From the NCBI GenBank assembly GCA_964034945.1, contig OZ035960.1, positions 83,266,148 to 83,330,147 on the forward strand: 64,000 bases of DNA, written 5' to 3'. The stretch is from Chrysopilus asiliformis. Its lineage: Eukaryota > Arthropoda > Insecta > Diptera > Rhagionidae. A program made the translations under genes and the position numbers. Under the pieces are notes generated by a model. That model searched no databases, was not told where the DNA came from, and worked only from the letters and a program-made list of their open reading frames with translations. Shown piece after piece: positions 12,065 through 24,535 of the stretch (the first letter of the stretch is position 1; the number at the start of each line of letters is the position of its first letter).

Positions 12065-12458
12065 GGGCCACACCAATCGATTTCCATCAGTCGCAACAGC
12101 GTCAGTTTTCCATCATTTTTTTACATCTAATTAGTGTTCAAATCTATCAGTTGCGACTGACAGTTTTTTGTGAAAAGTTTCTCTTCATTTTGATTCAAAA
12201 AGTCCAAAAATTGTGGATGGATAATAAAGAGAGAGTGTGTTTATGCATTGTTATTGCATTAAGTTCATAAAATAAAATCTGGTCCTGTTCTGTTGCGGTA
12301 CAACTGACGCGAAGGTTCATGCCAATCAGTTGGGTAACAGTTTCTTAGAAAAACTGATCTGGCTACGAATTTTTTTATGGTTGACCATCAGTCGTTTGAT
12401 TTTACGTTCACACTAATCAGTTTTCCCAAAAAATGATGAAAAACTGATTGGTGTGGCC
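12065..12458. mobile_element. GGCCACACC-ended MITE (Harbinger-like)
   Basis: The left end is GGGCCACACCAATCGATTTCCATCA and the right end, read inward, is GGCCACACCAATCAGTTTTTCATCA. The interior carries the paired words 'cagttgcgactgacagt', 'gtcgcaacagcgtcagtt' and repeated 'atcagttttcc'. The flanks are also partly symmetrical ('aaagta' on the left, 'tacttaa' on the right), so the exact terminus and the TSD cannot be fixed. GGGCC-type ends suggest PIF/Harbinger. Confidence 0.6.
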
Positions 12459-14229
12459 TCTACTTAACACACAATTACCTACCACTATTGCTACAAAATA
12501 ATCACTAACTACTACTAATTTAATGTGCCTAATTCCATTTTATCTGTCTTCAATTTTGCTATTTCACTTAAACACCTAATTAATAAAATAATTGATGGGT
12601 AAAAAAATTCCGTAAAATATATAGTGATCTATACAATGATATGATGAGGTACAGAAATTCTTAAATGAAATCTCTAACCCTCAGACGATGACTTATGCCC
12701 TTTTGCCTTGATATTTAACAAATATTGTTAGATTGAATACCTTCTTGTTGTTGATTTAAATCCATATATTATATACATAGCCACATACATACAGATTGAT
12801 CCTACATGAAACCGAAAAGAGCAGTAGAAAAACAGCCGGGTACTTGTTTGAAGCGCCTTCAGTGCTTTTGAAAAGCTTCCTAGATATACTTTTTTGCTGT
12901 GCGTCTACTTAGCGTTGGCGAATGATTCGTCGAACTCTTCTTTCTTACCGAAAGGAGGAATTCTGATCACAAATGAAAAGGTGCCTTCCGGGCGCCATTA
13001 TAAGGATCCTTATATCATCATAATATAGATTCATAATAATCATCATTGGTAACCTATTTCAGGCTTATATCATAATTCACATTTTACAATCATGGCATTC
13101 CGACACCTACTATCATTTAACAGGAATCTTGAATTTGCCTTTTAAATCACACTGATTGCCATAAAAGTATATAAATTTTAATATTTTTACTGAATGTTGG
13201 ACTTTTTGTTTCTTTCAAGGACGTAGGTGTTTGTAGTAAGTCTTCCATTAGTGTCTATACCTTAAAGGAAAAATGTTAACAGTTCATATTACAAGACATT
13301 TTGAATGTGTTAAAAACTACCATTACTCTAAGTTCTCTCAAAAAATCCTATAAGGATTTGTTCAAAAATAAGGTGTGCAAATTCTTGTGTATTTCCGATA
13401 TTAGCACCCCTAGTTGAACTCTATGATTTAAAAAAAAATCGTGTACTACATTTATCATTCAAGAATTTCATTTTTGTTTTATGTTGATACTCTCTATTAT
13501 ATCGCCTTCTATAGCAAAATTGTGCGAATGTTTGGTTGTACAGTATAAAAATAATGAACAAGTGTATGGGTGAGAAACTTAACCTTTAAAATACAGGCAA
13601 GGATACTTTTAACTTTAAAGTAGCTTTCCTCAAGGTTACCTTACCTTTTCAACGGTATAGGTCATAACCTTTTATGAAATGTATATGTTTTAATCATAAG
13701 TAAGCACATGTGGGTTCGGTGTATTTTGTTAGGCAATTGATTATTACCACCAGGACTAAGAAGACTTTGTTTACAAAATAATTGTAAAACTTTCCCTATT
13801 TTGCTGCCTCTGTTTTTCACTTTTTTTCATTTCAACATAACATATGTATAAAAAACATAAAATTTAAATGAAAATTTCGACCTTTTTTGGTATACCTACG
13901 AAAAAAAAGTTGCTTTTCTTAGGAACGAAAAACTGAAATTCTGATGGAGGATTGCTTCCCACACGTAAATGCACTTTTAAAAAGAAAAATTTGAATACAA
14001 AAATATTTGATAAAATTCAATGGATTTATTTAATTTTACATGAAAGTAAATCTTTTTACAAATTTTTACTGCCCACGATGATGTAATACCCTAGCATTTG
14101 ACATGTGCTTGTTTTAGTGTTTTTTTTTCACATGACCTCAGGGCTATAAAATAGAAATATCACACATTGTTGAATTTTTAAACCAAAAAAGTCCAAAATT
14201 TACACCAAATATTTTAGATTATTGAGGTA
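12459..14229. other. Non-coding AT-rich stretch
   Basis: I see no TIR pair, RNA gene or coding signal in this 1.8 kb. Base composition is like the rest of the window. Confidence 0.45.
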
Positions 14230-15319
14230 CACTAAGAAAAATACCCTGAAAAAAGGAATGTTTTAAGAGTGTTTCCGAAAATCTATTGAGTGTTTGCAGC
14301 AATAATTATATGTTTCTGTAAAATAATTATTTTTTACAACAAACAGGACATGTTCGTTGAAAACAATTATTGTTCAATAATTTTTATTCCAAACATTTAA
14401 TACTTTAACACATTGAACGCCACGCAAAATCGGTAATGTTTCCCCGGAGGCTAAGTGGCTTTTTGTGAACGAATGGCTTCGTTGTTACTCAAAATGAGCT
14501 TTTGTACCAATATGGGCTGTCAATCATGACCGTTTACGTGCGACGTGGCGTTCAATGTGTTAAAAACAACAATTTTTGTTCAGATTGAAAAATTCGGTGT
14601 TTGTCTTTTAAACACTTTTTGTCTATTATGACAAACACTTTTGATGAAGCCATTTACAATATTTCAAATATCTATCAGAAACACTTCTAATATAAATATT
14701 ATATTAGAAATATTTATATTGTTTAAGGTAAACACTTCAAATTTAAGTAGTTTGTGAAAAACAAATATTTATGGTCAACCATGATTGTTGAAATTTATTA
14801 GTAATGATAAACAATAAATATTGGCCCCGAATAATTTTCCTTTGTCGCAAGCAACTCTTGTTTATAAATCAAACAAAAAATTGCGATTTTTTGTGATTGA
14901 ACGTTTAGTTCTGGTGAAAAATAGTGTAAATATGGATTTTTAAATATTGTGCTAGCGTAAATAAGAAAAGTGTTTTAAAAATGTTGAGCATATTTCCAGT
15001 TGTGTATGTGGCGAAATGTAATTTGAAGTGAACTTCCGAAACATTGTCGAGACTAATTAGTGTTAATGCCAAACAGTTTTAAATCGTAGTGTAGAACATT
15101 TAAATATTTTGCAGGCACAGAAAGTGTTTAGGAACATTAGTTGTTTCAAACAATTTAACTACTTATGAAGTGTTTAAACGCAACATAAAACTAAACAATA
15201 AGTGTTGCAAATAACCATTATTATTGGTTACTATAAACATTTTTATATTGTTTCTAATAAACGTTCTTATTATTTGCGTCAAATCTCGTTTGGGACGAAC
15301 ATTCCTTTTTTTTCCAGTG
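14230..15319. mobile_element. CAC-ended element with AAACACTT motif, TA target
   Basis: The 1,090 bp element is flanked by TA at 14228-14229 and 15320-15321. The left end is CACTAAGAAAAATACCCTG followed by GAAAAAAGGAATGTT. The right end, read inward, is CACTGGAAAAAAAAGGAATGTT. The interior repeats AAACACTT/AAGTGTTT at least eight times in both orientations (for example 14608, 14634, 14679, 14730, 15128, 15168) plus 'aacaattattgtt'. Ends beginning CACTA/CACTG with arrays of short sub-terminal motifs are typical of CACTA/EnSpm elements; the TA target is the unusual point. No coding sequence is seen. A piggyBac-type MITE sits inside. Confidence 0.72.
14409..14559. mobile_element. piggyBac-type MITE inside the CAC element
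   Basis: The 151 bp element is flanked by TTAA at 14405-14408 and 14560-14563. The ends are perfect inverse copies, CACATTGAACGCCACG. Ends of this form next to TTAA occur in many piggyBac-derived elements. It is non-coding and GC-richer than its host element. Confidence 0.82.
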
Positions 15320-15525
15320 TAGCTCCCCAAGTTCCAAACATATTTGAAATTTTTATTCACACAATTATGATCAATATTGTCACATTTTAAGTTATTCCTC
15401 CTAAAATCTTATGCAGGGCACCAAACAGCGACGGGAAAATTAGCGAATTCTGTGAGTCAGACGCTTCATTCGCTCAGCAGTTGTTGACGCGAGCGGCTAC
15501 GCCATGAACTAAGCCTCATTCATTA

Positions 15526-16518
15526 GGGCTATTCACTCTTGATCGTAGATAGTAAAATCGTAGATTGTAATGTAAATCTACGATGGAAAAATACAACGAA
15601 GCGTGAGCAGCGCTTGACTAGAGGTTGTTGGTTTTGTCGTAAATTTTTGACTCTTTTATTTATTTTCTTTACCTAAATTGTTTAAAGCATTTTTTAACTC
15701 TTAATTTATACTAAATCATATAAATACTTTAATTTACTTACTTTTCCAATGTCCATTTTAGAGTTGGCACCAAGTTGACATGTCACAAAACATGTCTTAA
15801 CCTCACTTTATTAGAATTACGATAAAAACTACTATTTTACCATACCTTCGGGCAGTGTTGCCATTTTCAGCGACTTAACTCATTTCTAGCGACTTTCATG
15901 CCTTGAAAAGTACGTGTTGAGATTTGAGATTTTAGTGGTTTTTTGGTGACTTCTCGGAGATTTTCAGCGATTTTCAAAAGTTTCTTTAAAAAAAACTGTA
16001 TTGAAAATTTTGCTAATAAATATCATACTTTTCACACTTTTTTACATTTATACTTATTGGGTCAACAACCTACCAAATGTATATAAATAAGAACCACAGA
16101 ATCCCCCTCTAAGAAAATACATGAATCACTCAACTTGTCAAATTTGTTTTAAATTTAGTTTGCTTTGCTGCAGGTGCAGTGTGTTTTTTAAGAAGACAAA
16201 GTTGTTTTTTTTTATTATTATATTTTATTATTGTTAAAAACAAAGAATAAAACCGACTTGAAAACAAGATATATGTTTAAATATGCTTTAATAAAAGTCT
16301 CAAAACTAGCGATTTTTGTCTTTAATTTCGGAGACTTTTGAGATTTTTTCTCCTCATTTCAGCGATTTTGGGCTTGAGGTCAGCGGCAACACTGCCTTTG
16401 GGTGTGGTAGATTGTAGCTTTCGTCGTAAAAAACTTTATTTGGAGAACTGTCAAAAAACTACGATTTTATTTACAATTTTACGAGTTTACAATCAACTAC
16501 GATAAAGAGTGAATACCC
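15526..16518. mobile_element. Harbinger-type element, TTA target
   Basis: TTA flanks it at 15523-15525 and 16519-16521. The left end is GGGCTATTCACTCTTGATCG and the right end, read inward, is GGGTATTCACTCTTTATCGTAG. The 3-bp TTA target and GGG ends fit PIF/Harbinger. Words related to 'aaaatcgtaga' are repeated near both ends. It is interrupted by a hAT MITE; without that insertion it would be about 440 bp and is non-autonomous. Confidence 0.78.
15853..16394. mobile_element. hAT-type MITE nested in Harbinger element
   Basis: The ends CAGTGTTGCC are perfect inverse copies. The 8-bp flanks are CCTTCGGG (15845-15852) and CCTTTGGG (16395-16402), a near-perfect 8-bp duplication, which is the hAT signature. 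The sub-terminal words 'tcagcgactt' and 'agcgattttgg' recur in both halves. It is non-coding. Confidence 0.82.
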
Positions 16519-16521
16519 TTA

Positions 16522-17638
16522 TTATTTATTCTCAATGATGAAGCGCTCATACTCCCATTTGAATCCTTTTGTTGGAGGGAAAAAGTTGAGGGCGGGAACG
16601 AATTTGAGACCGATAATTGCCAGATCTCTTCAAGATTTTTTTTTAAAACACCTTTGAAGGATAGACAGAACTTATGGCACGACAGGTATTATCCGGAGGA
16701 AAATTGCACTATGTCCAGCTCAAGCTTTTTGCAAAATTTTTTTTGCGATTTACTTGTATAATAAACATTTTTATGATCTTTGCAATGCTATATTACAATT
16801 TGTTCTATTTTAAGAAAAGACAACGTATGAACGTTGGCAGAGGATAATTTCCCATATCAACCAATGATGCACTACCGTGCAGTTGATCTCTGGACAACAG
16901 CTAAATAAATGAAACACGTGTAGACTATATCTTTAACTTTCACCCTGTATATTGAAAAGCTAACACTAACCGTATACTGGGGGCAATACACCCCAGCTAC
17001 AAAAATTTCAATAAAAATGTACGGATGGACTGATTCCAAAATTTTTTGTTGAATAATTTTACACGAAGTGTCAAAGATTTTATGAAAACTCAACCCATAA
17101 GGCTTGAAAGACAATTAAAAAAAGAATCACTCTGAAAGTGGCTAGTAAATTTTTGAACCTAGTAGGTTTTTGTAGCGAATACATTTTGTCGTTTGTAGTA
17201 TAGGTTCTCACAAAGTGCTGTAAAATTTCAGCGCAATCGGTCGATTGGTTTTAGAATTGGAGCTTTTTAAAATAAGTAAGATTTTTTTTTTTGAGTTTTC
17301 ATCAGTTCTTTTGACAAACCAATAATAGTATTTTCATTTATGTGACACTAATAACTACTTTTATATAATTTTTAATGTATTCTCAAATGTTTACTCGCTA
17401 TTTTGTCCTGCAAATTTCTTAAATTTTGACACTAACGAAGCAAAAGTTATCTGCTTGGTCTCACTTGTTAAAAAAACTGAATACGAAGTTTTTATACGAA
17501 GTTTTTATACGAAGTCTTGAAAAATTTCGACCACTTAATTTTGCCTAAAAAATATTGCCGAGCTCCTGTATGTCAAATGATTGAAAGAGCGCATTCCTAA
17601 TTGGTCTATTACTTTTTATTGAAGCTTTAATTGAAGTA
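16522..17638. other. Non-coding stretch
   Basis: It opens with a copy of the 'ctcaatgatgaagcgctcata' block also seen at 10285. Nothing else is recognisable: no TIR pair and no coding signal. Confidence 0.45.
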
Positions 17639-18415
17639 CAGTAATCCCCCGCTATACGGACGCTCGTTTTACGGAAATTCGAAGTTACGGACATGACTAA
17701 TATAGGAACAAATTCGCTATACGGATAAAAAAATTCGCTATTACGGACAAAAAAAAATTTTTTTTTGAATCACACAAAAAAATCAAGAAAAAGTCCTCCA
17801 TAATTATGTTGTATTTATTGTAAATGTACATACTTAATTTCTCCGAAATTTCTGACACATTTTGTGTATACACAAAAGAGAATTAAAAAAAGGCAATAAA
17901 AAACTGCAGTGCGGTGTATTTTAAAAAAATCTATTTGCTATTCTTAAGCGAGAACTCCAATTGGGCAGAGGCAGCAGCAGAGGCAGAAGCAGAAGCAGAA
18001 TCTGCTTTCTGTCCCACAATGAAATTTGAATTCTGATGAAACTAGTAGAAACCTACGTAGAAACAGCTACGTTTTTTGTCCGCGGCATGATTTGTCCCAT
18101 AATATTTTGTTGGTTTTAACATATTCAATTGATTTATTATAATTATATAGTTTTCTCATTATTCTAGTGGTTAAATAATTATTCTAATATATTATACTAA
18201 TCTGTTTCGTATTACGGATTTTTTTGGTACGCATCTATCTATTTTTAATACGATCTTATACTAAAATAGGTTTCTTTTTACGGACATTTCTATTGATTGG
18301 AACACATCTATTTATTCCCAGTACAATCTCATACTAAAATAGGTTTCGTTTTACGGATTTTCGATACGGACAGTTTCCGTAGAACGCATCCCGTCCGTAA
18401 AGCGGGGGATTACTG
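17639..18415. mobile_element. pogo/Tigger-like MITE, TA target
   Basis: TA flanks it at 17637-17638 and 18416-18417. The left end is CAGTAATCCCCCGCTATACG and the right end, read inward, is CAGTAATCCCCCGCTTTACG, with GAC following in both. CAGT ends with a TA target place it in the pogo/Tigger branch of Tc1-mariner. The interior repeats 'ttacgga' words. Near the right end there is a diverged tandem pair, 'cttatactaaaataggtttc' at about 18253 and 'ctcatactaaaataggtttc' at about 18327. A purine-rich GCAGAG/GCAGAA run lies at 17957-18003. No transposase is present. Confidence 0.85.
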
Positions 18416-18417
18416 TA

Positions 18418-20694
18418 TATTACACAGAGTGAAGGTTAAGCCTGGACAGAAAGTTTATTCGAAATGAATTAAGGTTAAACTTGTTCATGGATTTTTTCAC
18501 TGATTTTCTGTAAATTCGAACAAATATTTCAAATTTGAGACATTTCGAGATATTTATTCAATTGTACTATCGTTTTGGTCTTTAGATAATAAAAGATTCG
18601 TATTTTGAAAAAAAAAATTGACATCGACGCACTTGTTGCTTCTTCATTTTCAAGATATTTTTAATGTGCCACAGAGAAAATTCAAAATCCTCTCTTAAAA
18701 ATTACTATTCAATCTCATTTTCTCCTTCATGGGGTTGGGGAAGTTTTTTTTCTTTGCAATAGTGATAGTGCCACTAAGAAAATCGCGCGCGAACTTTTCT
18801 TAGATTTTGCCATAAATAGATACCCAATTTTTTCATCAGATACGACGTGCACTCGTACTTTTTTTTAAAATTACGAAGTAGCAGGCTTGGCCTATAATTA
18901 GCCGATTGATTCTAAATTTAAAAATAGTGATCACATCGTCTAAACGTGACATTTATTTCTCTATGACGGCACAGGTCATATGGTATGTATATTTGTTTAT
19001 GATTTAACTTCGTCATTAGAATGCCACATAGCTGAACTGGGCACAAGAGTTTGTTTTTCTTCGCAGATTTTCTGAATCCGTTGTTATATTTTACTGATGA
19101 CATCTTTGTTTACCGCAAAAATTCATACAAGAATTTTTGAATTTATTTTTGCGTAAATTCGATTAGTAATCTGTGATGTCAGTGGAAAAATTTAAAGTTG
19201 CTACAAGTTGAAGTACAAATTTTAACAATATTTTAGCATGTATAATTAGAATATGAATTTACAGCGGTAATGAACTGTATTTAGTAATTCTTACTAAAGA
19301 TAAAATATAACTACTTTTTCAAAAAAAAAATGCCATTTTCACTACTTGGCCCAGTCGAAAGTAATAAAACGAACAGATTCAACGGGGTCCCAAATATACG
19401 TATAGATAAAAATTGAATCCCCCTTCAAATTTTCCTTTTAAAAAAATATGTTTACGGAGGAGGAGAGGGGAATGTGTCTATATAACATATAGATATGATA
19501 ATTCAGCGGCCTCCCCTCACACCTCTCTCCCAACTACCTACTTCTTGTGAAATTTTGGGGTAAATCCTTCTTCAAGAACTCAATATCTTGTGTCTTTCCG
19601 GCAAATCATGCTCTCTACATTCCAACGGGTCTATAGTTTAACGGCTTAAAGTCTAGGCTTCCGAGTGACGGACTTTTAGAGCGTTGAAGTCATGCAAATC
19701 GATTTCGAGCCATTTTGTGAAAAAGGGATGCATGTTTTTCTACATATTCATTTTATGTAAAAAAAAACAAATAGTTACATAAAAATTTCTCTTCCATTCT
19801 TACATACGAAACAGAGACTACAATTTTTGCTGAGTTATCCTATATTAAAGAAAGAGTGTAAATAAATACTTTTATAAAAAAAAAATTCAATATTAAATAA
19901 ATAAACTTTCAATAGATAAAAAAAATACTTCTATATGCCCAGATACCGAAATTCGCCATATTATAAGTGGGTGGCGATAATTGTGGCCATACCGAAATAT
20001 AGCAAAAAGTCTAAAATTAAAAATTTGTCGCAAGCAAGCACTTGTCTAAATAGACAAGTTTAAATGATAACTAAACCTAAGGGTACCAATAAAACTTTAA
20101 TATATATTAAATCGCATATATGATTGCCCACTCTCAGTTTCGCACAGATTGATTTCTCTGGGGTTTCAGTCCCATGTTGATCGCATTCCTTTATTTAGCA
20201 AGTCGCGTGCCTGATATTTTGCTGCGATGCTGCGATTGCGGCCAAGCTCTATTTGAATCACCTCAACCTACCAGTTTCATTGACAGTGTGTGGCCAAGTG
20301 TGGGTATTTTTTCTTATTTTGCTTCTTTGTTAATTTTATTCAACTATTGGTACCAGTAAAATTTTACTTTTTGTTACGTGGTACCTATCCAAGAGCGTTC
20401 CATAGCATTTAGCGGAGGTTTCCGTATTAGCAATCTATCTGCCGGTCTGCTTGGCAGCCTGCTGCAACCCACACAGCATGTTGTTATTCCAACTCACTTC
20501 AACAAGCAACATCTCCTAGCTTTTTTATACCATTGGATTCATTCAACTTAGCGCTGTATAATGAAATTTTTTTTTAAATTATGAAATTAAAATGGTCAGT
20601 AACAAAATATGAGTTTAAAATAAAAACATTTATAAGCTACACACCAAATTCACAACAAATTCAATGAGGGAATTCACAGTCCTCTTTTAAAATG
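18418..20694. other. Non-coding stretch with a GC-richer island
   Basis: It is mostly AT-rich without features. Around 20160-20520 composition is more balanced, with an open frame of 61 codons (20174-20359). I see no recognisable domain or convincing splice pair, so it is not called a gene. A perfect palindrome ACTTGTCTA-AA-TAGACAAGT lies at about 20040. Confidence 0.4.
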
Positions 20695-21140
20695 CGGGTA
20701 AATTTACCGCTCGGTAATTCAGTCAAATTTAACAGATTTTTACCGAGACGGTAACTTGGTTCATGTAAAAATGAATTACCGGATTCGGTAATTGTATACA
20801 TGCCTCGAGTCGTGTTTTTCAGCCTCGGTATTCGGTATCAAGAATCAACCGCGAGTGGCGCTAGTAATGTTTTTAGTTGTCAAAATTTCTCGCTGGTTAT
20901 CTCATCGGACTGCAATTTTTTTCAATTTTGATAGCCGTTGCCACAATAGAAATTCAAAGGAATACATCAAACATGGATTTAAAGGTATGTGATATATTTT
21001 ACAATCAAATTCGCAGTTCATGATTTGGTCACGTATCAAATAAAAGCGCTGTTCTCAAATCTGTGCTGTGGGATGTTCACAGCAGAATATTTTCAGTCTT
21101 TTAATATTACCGAAAATACCGAATACCGAATACCGAAGAG
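20695..21140. repeat. TTACCG/CGGTAA motif cluster
   Basis: About ten copies of TTACCG or CGGTAA/CGGTAT occur in both orientations, several as face-to-face pairs (for example 'ttaccgctcggtaa' near 20706 and 'attaccggattcggtaatt' near 20774). It ends in a short tandem of 'gaatacc' near 21118. The cluster resembles the motif arrays of the CAC-ended elements but I find no bounding ends. Confidence 0.4.
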
Positions 21141-22605
21141 GATTGTGAATACCCTCAGTCTAAACAAATAATTTTTTTTTGTTATTTTTCGCATTTGAAT
21201 GTTTTATTTTTTCTGAAATATCGAATTTTGTAGGATGTCTTCATTGCATTATAATGTATACTTTTTGTATTAAGCCTGATTTTACAGACAAAATTTATTT
21301 CAGACCACTCTATGGACTGCAGCGTTGGTTCCCAACCTTTTGTATCTCGCGACCACCTTTTTACAAAAGGTTATAGGCTCATCGATCCCTTTCTTCAGCT
21401 TTTGGGTGTAAGATTATATGGTTAAAAACAAATACGCCACACGCAATATGTTTAAAAAATTAAATTACACAAACTAAAACTCCTAAAGAGAAATGCGCCG
21501 CAGTAGAAAATTTTCATCGTGCTACGTTAAATATTATTTTAATTTTGTTGAAAAATCATTTAAGTTTAGTTTTCTTCCTTATATAACCTACAATTGATTT
21601 TTTTTGTTTATCTTATTATTTTTTTAGTAAATCCGTCACTTTTTTACAAAAATTTATTTAACTAGAAAAAATATTTTATAAAAAATTAACTTCGTACCGC
21701 ATGTAGCGACTCCCCAAAAAACCGGTTGGAAACCGTGGGCTACAGGATCATCATCTATTTTCTATAACTATAAAATTCACTTTGTTTTAAAAAAATTGGC
21801 TCATATTTCGTTTTTATACCGATCTCATTGAATTTGATAGATAGATAGATATTTTATTTTGAGCCGTATTTACAAGGTATTTTACAATAGTAATTTTTAT
21901 TTATTAAGTGACCAAGCACTCTCATTGAATTAAAGGTTCAGTTTAATTTTTGCCTGCTTGTCTATTTGTTACCGCATGCAAACGGCTGGATGAAATTTCA
22001 TCAAATTTGGCAGTTACGTAAATGATTCCGAGTCCCATTTTTTTGTGTTGATTTTTTTATTTCAGAGGCGGGAAATTTAAAAATTGAAATCTGTTTTCAC
22101 CACAATTTCTTATAAACGTACAAAAACTCATCACTTTATGTTGAAATTGGATGCTGAATTGAAATTGTCAGGAAATAATTGAAAAGCAATTGATATGAAA
22201 TCTTCGGTCTGTCAAAACCATTTTACAAACGACGTGATGCTAATTTTAAAGCAAAAACTACGTTTGAAAAAATTGCAGTAGCAGTTTTCCTTATTCAAAC
22301 GAACATAATGTACAACTTATTTAAAACTGTATTTAATTTCTAAGAAAAAAATACATTTCTCAGCTAGCTCATCTGGTAATTCCGTTGCGTATCTTATGTT
22401 TGACACTACATTTCTTTATCTGTTTCACATTTATTAGATTCACTTGTGGTCATATTACTTGGTCATTCTTTGTACCCCAAAAATTTCAGATTTTTCCAGC
22501 CAGTTGGAATACCAAGCTCTGGGTATTTGTGGGTCTTTCGTTTTCGGTTACATCGGTTTTTTTCTCATTTATTGTATGGAGATTTGTCTCCTGTATTCTG
22601 TGGTA
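21141..22605. other. Non-coding stretch with short GATA repeat
   Basis: A short (GATA)n tract lies at 21836-21852, followed by 'ttttattttgagccg'. I see no gene. The two overlapping 86-codon frames at 22385-22704 run into the CAC-ended element and share no motif with known proteins. Confidence 0.4.
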
Positions 22606-23640
22606 CACTCTAAAAAAATTTATTGTAATTTTACCACTAAAATAGTAGGAAACCATTTTCCTACTATAATAGTAGTAAAATTAAACCGAGTCGTAATGGC
22701 TTAAAATCTATGTATTTTTACTCTTTTTGTGGCGTACAAAAGCCACTTTTACGGGGGAACTTTAAAATAAATAAGACGTAAGAGTACAATACTGGTGTAA
22801 ACTTACGACATTTTTTGTTTAAAATTAAACCGAAAATAGTGTAATAACTACCATGGGTGTTTACAATTACCACATTTTTGTTGTAATTTTCCTCCTATTT
22901 GGTAGCAAAACCGCCTCTTAAGGTGTAATTTTACGACATTTTTTGTTTAAAATTACACCGAAAATGGTATTAGAATTTCTCGGCTTATACGGTCTGCAAA
23001 AACAAAAAATAATAATTATATTATTTTTGCGGATGTTTTCACACCCAAATTTTCCCCCAACAGGTCGGGCAAGTCTGCCCTGAAAACCCATCAGGAGCCT
23101 GTTTCTGGTATGGAAGCTGGCTCACCGTCATCAGAGCCTGCTTTGCCAGCTTCCACGCAGGCTTAGAGGATTTTGGTGGAGTAAAACTCGAATCGAGTAT
23201 TTATACTCCGATCCCACAAACCTTGTGCGAATTATAAGGTTAAGGCAACATAGCTTCATCAAACCAGAGCGAATAAACTATTTAGTGTTTAACCATTGAA
23301 CCATTTCTGGAATGGCGATCAAATGACTCATCAAACACGCTAATGCCGTCAACTGCATTGTGAAATAATGAAATTGTCCGTTCAGTAATGCAAAAATACC
23401 CTGTGAGCGTGTTTTTACACCAAAATGAGAGTAAAAATATGAATATTGGTCGAAATTTTACGCAACGTTTAAAATTACCCTATTTCTAGTGTAAGATTAA
23501 TGTTTTTTTGGGTAAATTTATAACTTTAATGTTGTGCGAGCTAAGTTCTGATTTTTTTTCGAAATTTTACGACTTTTTTGTAAATTTACCCCGTTTTTAC
23601 CCCATTTTTCGGTTTAAATACAAATCCATTTCCTACAGTG
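22606..23640. mobile_element. CAC-ended element with GTAAAATTAC motif, copy 1
   Basis: The 1,035 bp element is flanked by TA at 22604-22605 and 23641-23642. The left end is CACTCTAAAAAAATTTATTG and the right end, read inward, is CACTGTAGGAAATGGATTTG. Next to the left end is a palindrome around 'actaaaatagtaggaaacc' and its inverse (22635-22676). The rest is dense in 'gtaattttac', 'aattttacgac' and 'ggtaattttac' words. Copy 2 is at 34082 and lacks two internal blocks present here (about 23065-23160 and 23250-23375), which carry GC-richer, non-motif sequence. The central part contains a short conserved reading frame ending PQTLCEL-stop at 23238, shared with copy 2. Confidence 0.75.
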
Positions 23641-23642
23641 TA

Positions 23643-24535
23643 GGGTTATGAAGAAAACACGAATAATGGACGACCGTCCTCTCACGAAATATCGGAGTAC
23701 GGTACACACAGGAGGTTATGCTCAGGTAACAACTTTCTAAATTTTAAAAAGTTCCGTTATGTTGAAGCTCATCACTACCATGCAAAAAAATGGTTGCAAT
23801 TTCAGTTTAATGTTTACAACTCAATTTTTTAAGACAACTGTTTCTAAGCAAACAATTTATCTAGGTAGGTTTATAAAAATTAAAAAAAAAATCATTTTAA
23901 ATGTCAACTTTTGACATAGACCTTTTTTCTTGTAAATGGTTAAATACAAAATATCCATCTCGGTATAGACAAATGCAAAAAAAAAAATAAATGTTTTCGA
24001 CTTGAAAATATAATTTTCTTTCTGTAAAATTGCCGCTTAAATACCAAATGTCAAATCATTCCCTCTACAAATGAAACGTGTTTCTGCCCATTCGCCTACT
24101 AAAGCATAACCTTTCCAAGGTAATTCAAGTTCACGCTCATGGCCGCAGTCTTCTTTACAATTTTCCATTTATCATACAACTTGCAAAAGTTAACGGTGAA
24201 CCAGCAAGGTCTTACAGAAAGTTCACACCCACATAAATAAATTTCTGGAAAAACTTCATTGATAAAATCACTAATAATTGTGAATGAATTTAAATGGACG
24301 AAATTAAAAAATTCTTATCACTAAGCTTAAAGGGGCAATGAATCCCCACCATATTCGTATCAGCAACAGGCAGGGGTTTCTTTCAAATAGTTGAAAATAC
24401 GATTTTTTACCCCTATGCAAGAATGTGAAACATACTGCTATCCTTTTCTGTACTTCTCGAAAAATCGATCGAGCTAAACGTCACCAGCCTTCATTCATGA
24501 GCGAAGTCAACCCTCCCCCCATCGCAGGATGTGAC
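23643..24535. other. Non-coding AT-rich stretch
   Basis: No coding, RNA or repeat feature is recognised. Confidence 0.4.

Noticed and set aside
22360..22395. 'ctcagctagctcatctggta' considered as a tRNA D-arm
   Set aside because: No acceptor stem, anticodon stem or T-loop follows at the right spacing.
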